The notes: generated from the letters alone by a model not told the origin. 64,000 nucleotides of DNA from Bacteroidaceae bacterium (GCA_017560125.1 JAFYOS010000001.1:20235-84234); one strand, 5' to 3'; positions 8,724 through 19,628 are shown, counted from the first letter of the stretch. Made by a program: numbers and translations.

Positions 8724-11315
8724 ATGACAGGTAAATTTGATTGGAAGGGGCTTGTGCCGCATATTGTTGCCATTTTGGTGTTCCTGCTGCTTACGCTGGT
8801 GTACTTTTCACCGGTTCTTGAGGGCAAGGACATACGACAGGCCGATGCCGTAGGTTCCATGGGATGGGGCAAGGATGCCCGTGACTATCACGAAGAGACA
8901 GGTGAGTATTCATACTGGTCGAACTCCATGTTCTCCGGTATGCCGTGCAACTATACATTCTCCCCTCAACCGGCCAATGTGTTCAAGAACTTGAGCAGGA
9001 TCGTCACGTTGAACATTTTCGGTGCATCGGCACGTCATATAGGCTGTATATTCGCGACGTTCCTTGGCTTCTATATACTACTGCTTGCTCTCGGGTGCAG
9101 GTCGTGGCTCAGCATTGCCGGTGCGATTGTATATACGCTCGGCTCATACAATTTCATTATAATCAACGCCGGACACATGAACAAGAGCCTTGTGATAGCA
9201 ACTATGGCTCCGCTTATAGGAGGTATCATCCTTTGCTATAGGCGCAAGTTGCTTGCCGGTGCATTGCTTACACTTATTGCTGCCGGTCTTAATGTTTACT
9301 GGAGTCATCAGCAGGTAAGCTATTATGTGTTGCTTACCGCAGTAATCATAGCTCTGGTGTATCTTGTCTATGCATTCCGCGAAAAATGGCTTCCGTACTA
9401 TTTCAAGGCTACGGGTGTCCTTGCTGTGGTTGCCTTGTTGGCCGCTGCTCCTGCCGTGGGTATACTGTTGCCGACGAATGACTATGCAAAGGAGTCGATG
9501 CGAGGCGGCTCGGAACTCAAAGTCAAGGATGGAGAGAAGGCTTCGGGGCTTGATGCCGATTATGCCTTCGCCTGGAGTTACGGAAAGGCCGAGAGCCTTA
9601 CACTCCTTATCCCCGGTTTCTACGGTTCGTCGTCACATTACGACGTGGGTGAGGATAGCCGGCTCTATTCTGCATACAGGAACTATGTCTCCAAGGCAAT
9701 GACAAGCCAGTATGTCGATGCTGTGATGCAGCACAACCCGGGTGCGGGCGAGGCCGAAGCGTTACAGTTCATAAACGCCAACATGGAGATAAGGGGAGAG
9801 ATAAACCGCGAAGCAGCAAGGCAGGCCGCTTCGTTTGCAAGTGCCGCGCCGACATATTGGGGCGACCAGCCTTTTACCGAAGGTCCTGTATATGCCGGAG
9901 CGATAGTGTGCTTCCTGTTCGTGCTCGGACTTTTTGTGGTACGTGGCCCCGAAAAATGGTGGCTGCTTGCAGCAACTGTATTCACGCTGCTCCTTGCATG
10001 GGGACGCAACCTCCCGGGTATAAACAACTTCCTGTTCGAATATCTGCCTTTCTACAACAAGTTCCGCGCTCCGTCAATGTCACTTGTGATAACAACAATG
10101 GCTATGGCTACACTTGCTGTGCTTGCAGTGAAGGAGTACATGAGAATGGTACTTTCAAGTAATGCCGGTGAAAAGAAGCTCGCAATGAAAGGCCTGTACA
10201 TCTCTTCGGGTATCGTAGGGGCATTGGCTCTTGTTTTTGCCTTGTCGGGCGGTTCGCTGATGAATTTTGTGTCGGCCAATGATGCAGCTGTAGCTCAGGT
10301 GCCCGAGATATACGAAGCCTTGAAAACCGAACGTGCTTCGATGCTTGCCGCCGATGCATGGCGTTCGTTCCTTTTCATAGCTGCAGCCGCAGTCCTCCTG
10401 TTTGCATATTCATACGGAAAGCTCAAGGCAACCTTGGTTGTACTTGCAATGGGAGTACTTTTCCTTTTCGACATGTGGCCGGTGAGCAAGCGCTTCCTGT
10501 CCGATGATGATTTCATGTCTAAGGAAAGAACAACTGAAATACGCTTTACCGATGTCGACAGGCAGATAAAGGAACTGGCAGGGGATGACCCGCACTATCG
10601 TGTGTTCAATCTTGTCGACAATCCGTTCAACGAGGCATTCACATCTTACAAGCATAACTCCATAGGTGGTTACAGTCCGGCCAAACTGGCAAGATACCAG
10701 GATCTTATAGACAGGTATCTCTCAAAAATGAACTGGAATGTCATTTCTATGCTGAATACGCGCTTCATCATAACCGGTGACGGTGTGGCCGACAATACTC
10801 CGGGAATGGCGCAGCAGCACGGCTTGCCAGGGGCCTTCGGCCACTGCTGGCTTGTCGACAGCATCGTATGGGTGAGTGGCGCGGATGAGGAGATTGCTGC
10901 AATAGAGAATATTGACAAGAATACTGCATATGTCGATGAGGCTTGGCGTGACAAGGTGCCCGATGCCGCACAGTATTGCAACGGCGCATCCGGCGAGATT
11001 GTGCTGGACGAGTACCGCAACCCGGGAAACATTACCTACAGGAGCAGTTGCAAGGCTCCCAAGCTTGCGGTATTCTCCGAGATATACTACAAGACATGGA
11101 AGGCTTATATTGATGGCAAGGAGGTGTCCCCTGTACGCGCCAACTATGTATTGCGCGCATTGCCTCTGCCGGCAGGCGACCATACAATAGAGTTCAAGTG
11201 CGTTGATGAGGTCATGATAAAGAGCCATGAATGGTCGTTCTATCTCTCCATTCTTGTTGGAGTGTTGATAGTGGCTTTGGCAGGTTTCATGCTATATACG
11301 GGATTCAAAAAGTGA
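8724..11315 (+). CDS. YfhO-family membrane protein (mirror copy)
   Basis: Identical to 32452-35043: 863 residues, many membrane helices and a soluble C-terminal region. The last base of its TGA is the first base of the next gene's ATG at 11315, so the two are translationally linked. Confidence 0.88.
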   Translation: MTGKFDWKGLVPHIVAILVFLLLTLVYFSPVLEGKDIRQADAVGSMGWGKDARDYHEETGEYSYWSNSMFSGMPCNYTFSPQPANVFKNLSRIVTLNIFGASARHIGCIFATFLGFYILLLALGCRSWLSIAGAIVYTLGSYNFIIINAGHMNKSLVIATMAPLIGGIILCYRRKLLAGALLTLIAAGLNVYWSHQQVSYYVLLTAVIIALVYLVYAFREKWLPYYFKATGVLAVVALLAAAPAVGILLPTNDYAKESMRGGSELKVKDGEKASGLDADYAFAWSYGKAESLTLLIPGFYGSSSHYDVGEDSRLYSAYRNYVSKAMTSQYVDAVMQHNPGAGEAEALQFINANMEIRGEINREAARQAASFASAAPTYWGDQPFTEGPVYAGAIVCFLFVLGLFVVRGPEKWWLLAATVFTLLLAWGRNLPGINNFLFEYLPFYNKFRAPSMSLVITTMAMATLAVLAVKEYMRMVLSSNAGEKKLAMKGLYISSGIVGALALVFALSGGSLMNFVSANDAAVAQVPEIYEALKTERASMLAADAWRSFLFIAAAAVLLFAYSYGKLKATLVVLAMGVLFLFDMWPVSKRFLSDDDFMSKERTTEIRFTDVDRQIKELAGDDPHYRVFNLVDNPFNEAFTSYKHNSIGGYSPAKLARYQDLIDRYLSKMNWNVISMLNTRFIITGDGVADNTPGMAQQHGLPGAFGHCWLVDSIVWVSGADEEIAAIENIDKNTAYVDEAWRDKVPDAAQYCNGASGEIVLDEYRNPGNITYRSSCKAPKLAVFSEIYYKTWKAYIDGKEVSPVRANYVLRALPLPAGDHTIEFKCVDEVMIKSHEWSFYLSILVGVLIVALAGFMLYTGFKK

Positions 11316-12064
11316 TGACTATGGCTCTGCAACCCAAGTTTTCGATAATAACAATTACGTTCAATGCGGCCGATGCGATAGAGCCTACATTGAACAGCGT
11401 AAAGGAGCAGACCTACAGGAACTATGAATATCTGCTTATAGACGGCGGTTCCAGTGACGGTACCGTGGAAAAGGCCAAGGCCAGTGGTATCGGCTTCGCG
11501 CATATTGTGAGTGAGCGTGACAACGGTCTGTACGATGCCATGAACAAGGGTATGGCTCTTGCGACTGGTGATTACCTCTGTTTTCTTAACGCCGGTGACG
11601 CTTTCCATGCGCCTGATACCTTGCAGACAATAGTCGATGCCATTGCAGGGGAGAAGGAGTTGCCACATGTCCTGTACGGGGAGACTGCCGAGGTTGACGA
11701 GGAACGGAATTTCGTGCGCATGAGGCGTCTTAAGGCACCCGAGGTGCTGACATGGCGCAGTTTCAAGGACGGGATGCTCGTTTGCCATCAGGCTTTCTAT
11801 GCAAGGCGTGACATCGCGCCCATGTATAACCTTGAATACCGCCTTTCGTCCGATGTCGACTGGTGCATCAGGGTCATGAAGGCTTCGTCAAAATTGGTTA
11901 ATGTCAACGCCACGGTAGTTGATTATTTGCAGAACGGATTATCTTTGCAGCATCACCGTGCATCGCTCATAGAGCGTTTCAAGGTGATGAGCAGGCATTA
12001 TGGCCTGTTGCCTACGGTCGGGCGGCACATATGGTTCGTGCTGCGTGCTGTAATAAAACGATAA
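11315..12064 (+). CDS. GT2 glycosyltransferase (mirror copy)
   Basis: Identical to 31703-32452: 249 residues, GT-A fold, with DGGSSDGT and the LNAGD metal-binding block. Followed 23 bases later by pepP. Confidence 0.93.
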   Translation: MTMALQPKFSIITITFNAADAIEPTLNSVKEQTYRNYEYLLIDGGSSDGTVEKAKASGIGFAHIVSERDNGLYDAMNKGMALATGDYLCFLNAGDAFHAPDTLQTIVDAIAGEKELPHVLYGETAEVDEERNFVRMRRLKAPEVLTWRSFKDGMLVCHQAFYARRDIAPMYNLEYRLSSDVDWCIRVMKASSKLVNVNATVVDYLQNGLSLQHHRASLIERFKVMSRHYGLLPTVGRHIWFVLRAVIKR

Positions 12065-12087
12065 GAACAACCAAATATCTAACCATT

Positions 12088-13479
12088 ATGTTTGCAAAAG
12101 AGACTTATATTGCACGCCGCAAGGCGTTGAAAGAGAGAATGGGCAGTGGTCTGCTGTTGTTCCTGGGCAATAATTTTACAGGAATGAACTATGCCGACAA
12201 TGCCTATCATTTCCGCCAGGATTCTACATTCCTGTACTATTTCGCATCGGACTACGAGGGGCTTGCCGCTGTTATAGATATAGATAACGACAGGGAGATA
12301 ATCTTCGGCAACGAGCTTACAATAGACGATATCGTATGGACCGGCGTACAGCCTACCATCAGGGAGAAGAGCGAGCGTGTGGGTATTGTCATGACGCGTC
12401 CTATGGCTGACCTGGCAACCTATGTGAAGGATGCTCAGGCCAAGGGACAGAAGGTGCACTTCCTCCCTCCCTACCGTGGCGAGCATCAGGTGTGGCTGCA
12501 GGAGCTGCTTGGGATAAATCCTGCCGAGCAGGCCGCAAAAGCATCGCTGGAGTTCGTAAAGGCGGTGATTTCCCAGCGTAACTACAAGAGCGACGAGGAG
12601 ATAGCACAGATAGAGGAGGCGGTAAACGTCTCTGTCGACATGCATTGTGCGGCAATGCGCGCCGTGCGTCCGGGCACTACCGAGGCCGAAATCGTTTCGG
12701 TTGTGCAGGCCGAGGCCGCAAAGCACAACTTCGGTCTTTCGTTCCCCATAATAGCGACCGTGAACGGACAGACACTGCACAACCATGCGTATGGAACGAC
12801 ACCGCTGAAGGAGGGGCAGATGTTCCTGCTCGATTCGGGTTGCGAGAATGCGATGCATTATGCAGGTGACCTTACGACTACAATGCCTGTAGGCGCACAC
12901 TTCACCGAACAGCAGCGTACAGTGTGCAATATATTGCGCCGTGCACACCTGACTGCGCTTGACAACATAAGACCGGGCATCGAGTACCGCGAGGTGCACA
13001 GGCTCGTGCTCACCGAAATCGCGAAGGGCATGATAGATCTTGGCCTTATGAAGGGCGACCCCGTAGAGGCTACCATAAAGGGTGCCACATGCATGTTCAT
13101 GCCTCATGGCCTGGGCCACATGATGGGTCTAGACGTGCATGACATGGAGAACTTCGGCGAGGTGAATGTGGGTTACGAGGAGGGACGTGCAAAGAGCACG
13201 CTCTTCGGCTGGAAATCACTGCGTCTTGCCAAGGCTCTTGAGCCTGGTTTCGTGTTCACTGTCGAGCCGGGTATATACTTTATCCCCGATCTCATTGACA
13301 AATGGCGTGCCGAGAAACAGTTCACCGATTTCATCTGCTACGACAAACTCGATGCATGGAAGACATTCGGCGGCATGCGTGGCGAGGAGGATTACTATGT
13401 GTTCGAGGACGGTGCACGCCGTCTTGGAAAGTACAAGCCAATGTCTCCCGAGGAGATTGAGGCCGAGCACAACAAGTGA
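12088..13479 (+). CDS. pepP: Xaa-Pro aminopeptidase (mirror copy)
   Basis: Identical to 30288-31679: 463 residues of the M24B family with all five metal ligands in place. It lies five bases before the GT-C gene. Confidence 0.93.
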   Translation: MFAKETYIARRKALKERMGSGLLLFLGNNFTGMNYADNAYHFRQDSTFLYYFASDYEGLAAVIDIDNDREIIFGNELTIDDIVWTGVQPTIREKSERVGIVMTRPMADLATYVKDAQAKGQKVHFLPPYRGEHQVWLQELLGINPAEQAAKASLEFVKAVISQRNYKSDEEIAQIEEAVNVSVDMHCAAMRAVRPGTTEAEIVSVVQAEAAKHNFGLSFPIIATVNGQTLHNHAYGTTPLKEGQMFLLDSGCENAMHYAGDLTTTMPVGAHFTEQQRTVCNILRRAHLTALDNIRPGIEYREVHRLVLTEIAKGMIDLGLMKGDPVEATIKGATCMFMPHGLGHMMGLDVHDMENFGEVNVGYEEGRAKSTLFGWKSLRLAKALEPGFVFTVEPGIYFIPDLIDKWRAEKQFTDFICYDKLDAWKTFGGMRGEEDYYVFEDGARRLGKYKPMSPEEIEAEHNK

Positions 13480-13484
13480 TAGTA

Positions 13485-15023
13485 ATGGCAAAAGAGGTCA
13501 AAGGCTTCAGATACATATACCAGGCAGGGCTGTTTTTAATAGCCCTGCTGGTTTTTCCGTATGTTTTCAATGCGAAGCTGGACCTCAATGGCGATAACTG
13601 TTACTATTATATCAATGCCACTTCGCTTGCATCGGGAAACGGGTATTGCGACATGTTCGGGGAGCCTACAGCCAATTTCCCCCCTGGTTATCCGTTGCTC
13701 ATGGCTCCTTTGCGTGCCGTCACGTCGAGTTTCGTCGCCCAGAAAATACTGAACCTGCTATTTTTTTTCGGCGGGGTGATTCTTCTCTTTTCGGTTCTTG
13801 TGCGCGAGGGGGTACGGCGTGAGCTCTCTTTCATTGCGGCGGCAGCAGTTCTTCTCACACCGCATCTGCTGGAGTTCTCGACAATGATGATGAGCGAGGC
13901 ATCGTGCTTCTTTTTCATAACACTTGCTTTTTGGTCGTTTCTTCGTGTACCCTCCGAGCCGGGTGCTTCCCCTTGGCGTTCGGGCTACCTTTATCTCTTC
14001 CTTTTCGCGGTATTCTATTCGTTGCTCATAAGGACTCAGGCTGTGGTGCTGTTCCTCGCCTTTTCTGCGGGGCTGCTGATGATACGGCGCCGGAAGCTCG
14101 CGTTGGCGGTTGTTGCGGCAACCATCTTATGCTATATTCCGTGGATGATACGGAACATGGTCCTGGGACTGGGCCAATCAAGGTATCTTGACCAGGTATC
14201 GTTCTTCTTTGTCGGCAGCAAACTGAAAATGCTGCTTGTGCAGGCATTGCCCGAGAGTGTGGTGCCTTGTTTCAAGGTCGATTATATGCAGTCGCCCTCA
14301 ATACTGTTGTGGGCAATAGCCATTGTCATGTTGCTGCTGATTGCCTATGGTGTGTGGCAGTTGAGGAGGTTGCGCCTTGTTATGTATCTGTTCCTGTCCG
14401 GCGGTGTGGGGATAGTGGCCATTATGGATTCCCCGAGCCTTTACCGTTATCTGATTATTCTGTTGCCGTTCTTTACGGCCGCGCTGGTAGTCGGTCTATG
14501 GTGTATATGCAGTTCCTTGTGGCTGATGGTTTCAAGGAAGAGCCTGTCGCCATGGTTTATGTCGGCAGTGCTGCTGCCGGGCCTTCTGCAAGGAGGGGAC
14601 AGTATGTTCAGACACTCCTTGTCCGATATCCATGAATATGCTTCGGGAGACTATCCGCCGTTGTTCAGGAACAGCTTCGCTATGGCCCGTCAGGCTATGG
14701 GTATGGACAGGGATGCCGTGGTTGCATCGCGCAAACCGGAGCTGCTATACCTTGTAGAGGGGTTGAAAGGAGTGCCGTTGATAAATGCGGCGGACGATAC
14801 CGTGGCTGTACGTTATCTGCTTGAGTGTGATGTGGATTACCTTATTGTCGACGGGACTGTTCCCGGTGACAATATTATGAAGTTGATAAACGGAAACAGG
14901 GAACTGTTTACCGTCAAGTCTTATATCCTTGAACCGGACCTGTTCCTTTTCCGTTTCGAGAAGGAAAATGCTGCTGCTTGGCTATTGGGACAGGGAACTC
15001 AATCGCCCAGGCCCTCCAGGTGA
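13485..15023 (+). CDS. GT-C membrane glycosyltransferase-like protein (mirror copy)
   Basis: Identical to 28744-30282: 512 residues with multiple membrane helices and an acidic first-loop motif (NGD). The 3' end overlaps the opposite-strand miniprotein gene by 25 bases. Confidence 0.75.
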   Translation: MAKEVKGFRYIYQAGLFLIALLVFPYVFNAKLDLNGDNCYYYINATSLASGNGYCDMFGEPTANFPPGYPLLMAPLRAVTSSFVAQKILNLLFFFGGVILLFSVLVREGVRRELSFIAAAAVLLTPHLLEFSTMMMSEASCFFFITLAFWSFLRVPSEPGASPWRSGYLYLFLFAVFYSLLIRTQAVVLFLAFSAGLLMIRRRKLALAVVAATILCYIPWMIRNMVLGLGQSRYLDQVSFFFVGSKLKMLLVQALPESVVPCFKVDYMQSPSILLWAIAIVMLLLIAYGVWQLRRLRLVMYLFLSGGVGIVAIMDSPSLYRYLIILLPFFTAALVVGLWCICSSLWLMVSRKSLSPWFMSAVLLPGLLQGGDSMFRHSLSDIHEYASGDYPPLFRNSFAMARQAMGMDRDAVVASRKPELLYLVEGLKGVPLINAADDTVAVRYLLECDVDYLIVDGTVPGDNIMKLINGNRELFTVKSYILEPDLFLFRFEKENAAAWLLGQGTQSPRPSR

Positions 15024-15172
15024 CGGAAGCGGTTAACGAACCTGAATCGTTTCTTGCGTGTGTTGATGTTCGGACGATACCCTTTATTGTACTTCCTGCG
15101 GCGTAACTTCGCTATTGCCTTGGCTGCAAAGGCAATGACCAATATCCCTATTATCGAAATCCAAACGTACAT
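14999..15172 (-). CDS. 57-residue basic membrane miniprotein (mirror copy)
   Basis: Identical to 28595-28768: one N-terminal hydrophobic helix followed by an arginine/lysine-rich tail. Convergent with the GT-C gene. Confidence 0.5.
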   Translation of the reverse strand: MYVWISIIGILVIAFAAKAIAKLRRRKYNKGYRPNINTRKKRFRFVNRFRHLEGLGD

Positions 15173-15486
15173 AATCCTGTCAGTTTAAATGGTTTCAAGC
15201 CAATCTTACTATCGGCAGTTTTTGTATGCAACACCTAATGATCGGGGTTTTAGATCATTCTCTCGACGGCAAAGTAGGCAAAAAGATTGATATAATCAAA
15301 CCTGCGGTGTATATTTTTCTAAAATTAACAAAAAAACAATATCTATCCAGGTTGTTCCGTATGTTCTGCTGTTCACGAAAACAATAGCTGTTGTTGATAA
15401 CTTTCGGTTGATTTAACATTCCTCTTCCGGTATATTCATTATTTTTGCATATCATCCGTTTTGGAAATAAAAATCCCCTTACATAT
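15173..15486. promoter_or_regulatory. Divergent promoter region between the miniprotein and nrdD (mirror copy)
   Basis: A 314-base gap. It holds the leftward miniprotein promoter (TTG and TACTTTG at 15270-15299, minus strand), a leader hairpin at 15237-15259 and the rightward nrdD -7 box TATTTTTG at 15440-15447. Nothing else was recognised. Confidence 0.5.
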
Positions 15487-17694
15487 ATGATTCAGACTGT
15501 TGTCAAGCGCGACGGGCGCATCGTCGGCTTTAATGAAGAGAAAATCATCACGGCTATCCGTAAGGCCATGCTGCACACCGACAAGGGTGAGGATATGTCG
15601 CTTATCCGTCAGATCACAGACCACATCTCGTTCCGTGGAGATGCGCAGATGACGGTCGAGGCCATACAGGATATGGTTGAGATGGAACTTATGAAGAGTA
15701 GCCGCAAGGATGTGGCGAAGAAGTACATCGCATACCGTAACCAGCGCCGCATTGCGCGTAAGGCAAAGACACGCGACATCTTCCAGGAGATTATAAACAT
15801 CCAGTCGAATGATGTGACCCGCGAGAATGCGAATATGAATGCCGACACTCCTGCCGGCATGATGATGAAGTTCGCCAGCGAGACAACCAAGCCTTTTGTG
15901 GACGATTTCCTTCTCAGCGAGGAGGTTGTGGATGCCGTGCGCGACAACTATCTTCATATACACGATAAGGACTACTATCCTACAAAGAGTCTTACATGCT
16001 GCCAGCATCCGCTCGACAATATCCTCAAGAACGGTTTCAATGCCGGACATGGCGAGTCGCGCCCGGCAAAGCGCATAGAGACTGCCAGCATCATGGCATG
16101 TATCTCTATGGAGACTGCCCAGAATGAGATGCACGGCGGTCAGGCTATCCCTGCTTTTGATTTCTATCTTGCTCCCTATGTGCGTGCAAGCCTTATTGAG
16201 GAACTCAAGGGCATTGAGGACTTGACAGGGGCTGACTATTCGCACCTCTATAACAAGGAGATCGAGGATTATGTGCAGCAGCCGCTTGATTTCCTCAGCG
16301 GTGAAGACCGTATACTGCAGCATGCGATGAACAAGACAGTGGTAAGGGTACACCAGGCTATGGAGGCGTTCATACACAATATGAATACTATACATTCACG
16401 TGGCGGAAACCAGGTGGTGTTCAGTTCAATAAACTATGGAACCGATACTTCGGCCGAAGGACGCTGCATAATACGAGAGCTGCTTAACAGTACATACCGT
16501 GGCGTGGGCAATGGCGAGACTGCAATATTCCCCATACAGATATGGAAGAAGAAACGTGGTGTAAGCTATCTGCCGGGTGACCGCAACTACGACCTGTATC
16601 AACTTGCATGCAAGGTTACTGCGCGCCGTTTCTTCCCCAACTTCCTGAATCTTGATGCCACTTTCAACCAGAATGATGCATGGAGAGCCGATGACCCGAT
16701 GCGCTATATGCACGAGGTCGCTACCATGGGATGCCGTACACGTGTCTTCGAGAACCGTTTCGGTCCCAAGACCTCTGTAGGTCGCGGCAACCTGTCGTTC
16801 TCTACAATAAACATCGTGCGCCTTGCAATAGAGTGCATGGAGGTCGGTAATAAGGAGGAGCGCATATCACTGTTCTTCGCGAAGCTCGACAATTTGCTTG
16901 ACATTACGGCACGCCAGTTGCATGAGCGCATGGAATTCCAGAAGAGTGCTTTTGCCAAACAGTTCCCATTGTTAATGTCTGCCTTGTGGGTAGGGTGTGA
17001 CAAACTCGACCCGGCGGGCACCATTGCGCCGGTGATAAACCAAGGTACTCTCGGTATCGGCTTCATCGGCCTTGCTGAATGTCTTGTGGCGCTTGTCGGC
17101 AAGCATCATGGAGAGAGTGAGGAGGCTCAAGAGCTGGGCCTGCGTATAATAACATATATGCGCGACCGTGCGAACGGCTTCTCGGAGCAATACCAGCATA
17201 ACTATAGTGTTCTCGCTACTCCGGCCGAGGGGCTTTCAGGTCGTTTTACAAGGGGCGACCGCAAGAGGTTTGGTGTATTGCCCGGCATTACCGACCGCGA
17301 TTACTATACCAATAGCAATCATGTTCCTGTATATTACAAGTGCAGTGCCCGTCGTAAGGCTGAAATAGAGGCTCCGTACCACGCATTGACCGGCGGCGGC
17401 CACATTTTCTATGTAGAGATGGACGGAGATGCTACACACAACCCCGAGGCCATTATGCGTGTTGTGGATATGATGGACCAGTATAATATAGGCTATGGTT
17501 CAGTGAACCATAACCGTAACCGCTGTCTCGATTGCGGTCATGAGAACTCAACGAAGGATCTTCAGGAGTGTCCCGAGTGCGGAAGCCGGAATCTTGACAA
17601 GCTGCAGCGCATTACCGGCTATCTTGTGGGTACTACCGACCGATGGAACAGTGCCAAGCTTTCCGAACTCAATGACCGTGTAGTGCACGAGTGA
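15487..17694 (+). CDS. nrdD: Anaerobic ribonucleoside-triphosphate reductase (mirror copy)
   Basis: Identical to 26073-28280: 735 residues with an ATP cone, four zinc cysteines at 680-698 and the radical glycine at 711. nrdG follows after four bases. Confidence 0.97.
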   Translation: MIQTVVKRDGRIVGFNEEKIITAIRKAMLHTDKGEDMSLIRQITDHISFRGDAQMTVEAIQDMVEMELMKSSRKDVAKKYIAYRNQRRIARKAKTRDIFQEIINIQSNDVTRENANMNADTPAGMMMKFASETTKPFVDDFLLSEEVVDAVRDNYLHIHDKDYYPTKSLTCCQHPLDNILKNGFNAGHGESRPAKRIETASIMACISMETAQNEMHGGQAIPAFDFYLAPYVRASLIEELKGIEDLTGADYSHLYNKEIEDYVQQPLDFLSGEDRILQHAMNKTVVRVHQAMEAFIHNMNTIHSRGGNQVVFSSINYGTDTSAEGRCIIRELLNSTYRGVGNGETAIFPIQIWKKKRGVSYLPGDRNYDLYQLACKVTARRFFPNFLNLDATFNQNDAWRADDPMRYMHEVATMGCRTRVFENRFGPKTSVGRGNLSFSTINIVRLAIECMEVGNKEERISLFFAKLDNLLDITARQLHERMEFQKSAFAKQFPLLMSALWVGCDKLDPAGTIAPVINQGTLGIGFIGLAECLVALVGKHHGESEEAQELGLRIITYMRDRANGFSEQYQHNYSVLATPAEGLSGRFTRGDRKRFGVLPGITDRDYYTNSNHVPVYYKCSARRKAEIEAPYHALTGGGHIFYVEMDGDATHNPEAIMRVVDMMDQYNIGYGSVNHNRNRCLDCGHENSTKDLQECPECGSRNLDKLQRITGYLVGTTDRWNSAKLSELNDRVVHE

Positions 17695-17698
17695 TTCC

Positions 17699-18199
17699 AT
17701 GGCGTCCATTTCCATTCTCGACATACTTGAGGATACCACCGTCGACGGTCCGGGTTTCCGCACTACGGTATATTGTGCTGGGTGTCCGAACTGTTGTCAA
17801 GGCTGTCATAATCCGCAGTCGTGGGATATTTCCAACGGGCGTATGGTCGATGTGGATGAGATACTCAAGGTGATTCTTGCCGACCCGTTTGCCGATGTGA
17901 CCTTCTCGGGCGGTGATCCCATGTTCCAGCCCGAGGGCTTTACGGCTTTGGCAAGGGCTGTCAAGGAGAGGAGCGGGAAGAATATCTGGTGCTATACAGG
18001 CTATCTGTTTGAGCAGTTGCTGCAAAATCCGCGGCAGAGGGAGCTGCTTGAGTATATCGACGTGCTAGTGGACGGGCGCTTTGTCGAGGCTCTGAAAAGC
18101 GACGTGCTACGTTTTCGCGGCAGCAGCAACCAACGTGTCATTGATGTTGTGAAATCCCTTCAGCAGGGCTGTACGGTCTTGCTGGAAGCATATAACTGA
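17699..18199 (+). CDS. nrdG: Anaerobic ribonucleotide reductase activating protein (mirror copy)
   Basis: Identical to 25568-26068: 166 residues with the radical-SAM CxxxCxxC cysteines at 29, 33 and 36. Confidence 0.95.
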   Translation: MASISILDILEDTTVDGPGFRTTVYCAGCPNCCQGCHNPQSWDISNGRMVDVDEILKVILADPFADVTFSGGDPMFQPEGFTALARAVKERSGKNIWCYTGYLFEQLLQNPRQRELLEYIDVLVDGRFVEALKSDVLRFRGSSNQRVIDVVKSLQQGCTVLLEAYN

Positions 18200-18204
18200 A
18201 GGGT

Positions 18205-18840
18205 ATGGCCGACAATTATCTTGAAAAGAAAATGGAGCAGCACCGTTCGCAGGTGCAGGCTGCAAGACCTGTGCAGAAGGGTGGTCTTTCTGCCTTGCTT
18301 GAAAAGAACCGAAGTACACGCGGATATGACTCATCGTTCATTGTCCGAAAAGATCAGTTGAGGCGCATTGTAGCGGTCAACACAAAGGTAGCTTCGGCCC
18401 GTAACAGGCAGCTCCTGCGTTTCCGTATTGTCACTGAGGATGAGGCCCATAAAGTGCTGCCACACATAAGGATGGGCAGCTCTCTTCCGTCGTTGAACCT
18501 TCCGTTGCCGGGTACCGAACCCAATGCTTTCATAGTTGTATGTTCCATAGAGGAGCCTCGCCCGAGTACGTTCATAGATCTTGGAATTTCTGTACAGAGT
18601 ATGCTTTTGCAGGCGGTGGAAATTGGTCTTAACGGTGTGTGTCTCATGTCGTTCGACAAGGATGCGATAATTTCCGGTCTGGGTCTTGAGTATGAGCCTC
18701 TCGTTGTGCTGGCCATCGGCAGGAGTGCCGAAAAGCACAGGCTCGTAGAAATAGGAGCGGGTGATGACCATTCGTATTATCGTGAGAATGGGGTGCATTG
18801 TGTACCCAAGGTTGCGCTTGACGAACTTATTGTAGACTGA
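18205..18840 (+). CDS. Nitroreductase-family flavoprotein (mirror copy)
   Basis: Identical to 24927-25562: 211 residues, starting five bases after nrdG. Convergent with the dipeptidase gene at 18922. Confidence 0.85.
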   Translation: MADNYLEKKMEQHRSQVQAARPVQKGGLSALLEKNRSTRGYDSSFIVRKDQLRRIVAVNTKVASARNRQLLRFRIVTEDEAHKVLPHIRMGSSLPSLNLPLPGTEPNAFIVVCSIEEPRPSTFIDLGISVQSMLLQAVEIGLNGVCLMSFDKDAIISGLGLEYEPLVVLAIGRSAEKHRLVEIGAGDDHSYYRENGVHCVPKVALDELIVD

Positions 18841-18921
18841 TTGATTTTTGTCTTATGAAAGAGAATCCGCCCGATATCCTTCAAGGCTTCGGCATGTTCT
18901 TGATTATGGGCGGCAGCATGC

Positions 18922-19569
18922 TTATTTGACAACCTTGTAGTTGGCTCTTGCGTCGGCACGTGTCGTGTAGTTGAAATGCCACCATTCGGTGCGTATGGGC
19001 CTGAACCCGGCTTCTTTCATTACTCTGCGGAGCAATATGCGGTTCTCCATGGCTTTCCTGCTCATACGGCCTTGTATCACAAGTTGCTCTTCGTTGTCGA
19101 TGTGGCTCAATGGTGTCAAGGCATCGACCTTGGTTCCCATCTCTATACTGTCTCCATTCTCATCGACAATGCTTACATCGACTGCCAGGCCGTAGTTGTG
19201 CAGCCCTCCGCCGTTCTTGGGATTGCTTACATAGTTCTGCTGTGATGTTCCCTTTACCTTGTCCCACATCTTCTGTTGTACGCTCATGGGGCGTGTCGCA
19301 TCGTATATGCATAGACGGTAGCCGGGGTGCAATGCTTTCAGTCTTCTGTTGGCCTCTACAACAGCTCTGGCGGCCTTCGGGTGCAGGTATGCCTCGGCAA
19401 AGCTGTACATGGCTTCTCCTACAAAGTTGTCGCTCTTTGCGTACATCATATCAACCTCTATGCTATTGTCCAGGTCCTTTACTCTGAGGAATCCCGCCAT
19501 AGGAGCTTGTGCTTTAAGTGTTGCAGCTGCAAGCAGTGATGCAAGGATTATGTATATGCCTTTTTTCAT
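18922..19569 (-). CDS. ddpX: Secreted D-alanyl-D-alanine dipeptidase (mirror copy)
   Basis: Identical to 24198-24845: 215 residues with a signal peptide and the VanX-type zinc ligands. Confidence 0.88.
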   Translation of the reverse strand: MKKGIYIILASLLAAATLKAQAPMAGFLRVKDLDNSIEVDMMYAKSDNFVGEAMYSFAEAYLHPKAARAVVEANRRLKALHPGYRLCIYDATRPMSVQQKMWDKVKGTSQQNYVSNPKNGGGLHNYGLAVDVSIVDENGDSIEMGTKVDALTPLSHIDNEEQLVIQGRMSRKAMENRILLRRVMKEAGFRPIRTEWWHFNYTTRADARANYKVVK

Positions 19570-19589
19570 TAATTTCCACAATAAAGGAA

Positions 19590-19615
19590 GGCGACCCATT
19601 TTCTTTAGGGTCGCC
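19590..19615 (-). terminator. Terminator hairpin after gyrB (mirror copy)
   Basis: Eight-pair stem GGCGACCC/GGGTCGCC with a 10-base loop, 13 bases past the gyrB stop. Mirror of 24152-24177. Confidence 0.75.
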
Positions 19616-19628
19616 CTCATTTGTAATG

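Noticed and set aside
18855-18929. A 24-codon frame after the nitroreductase gene (mirrored at 24838-24912), reading MKENPPDILQGFGMFLIMGG
   Set aside because: Very short, no promoter or family, and it overlaps the end of the dipeptidase gene. It could be a tiny peptide but nothing supports it.
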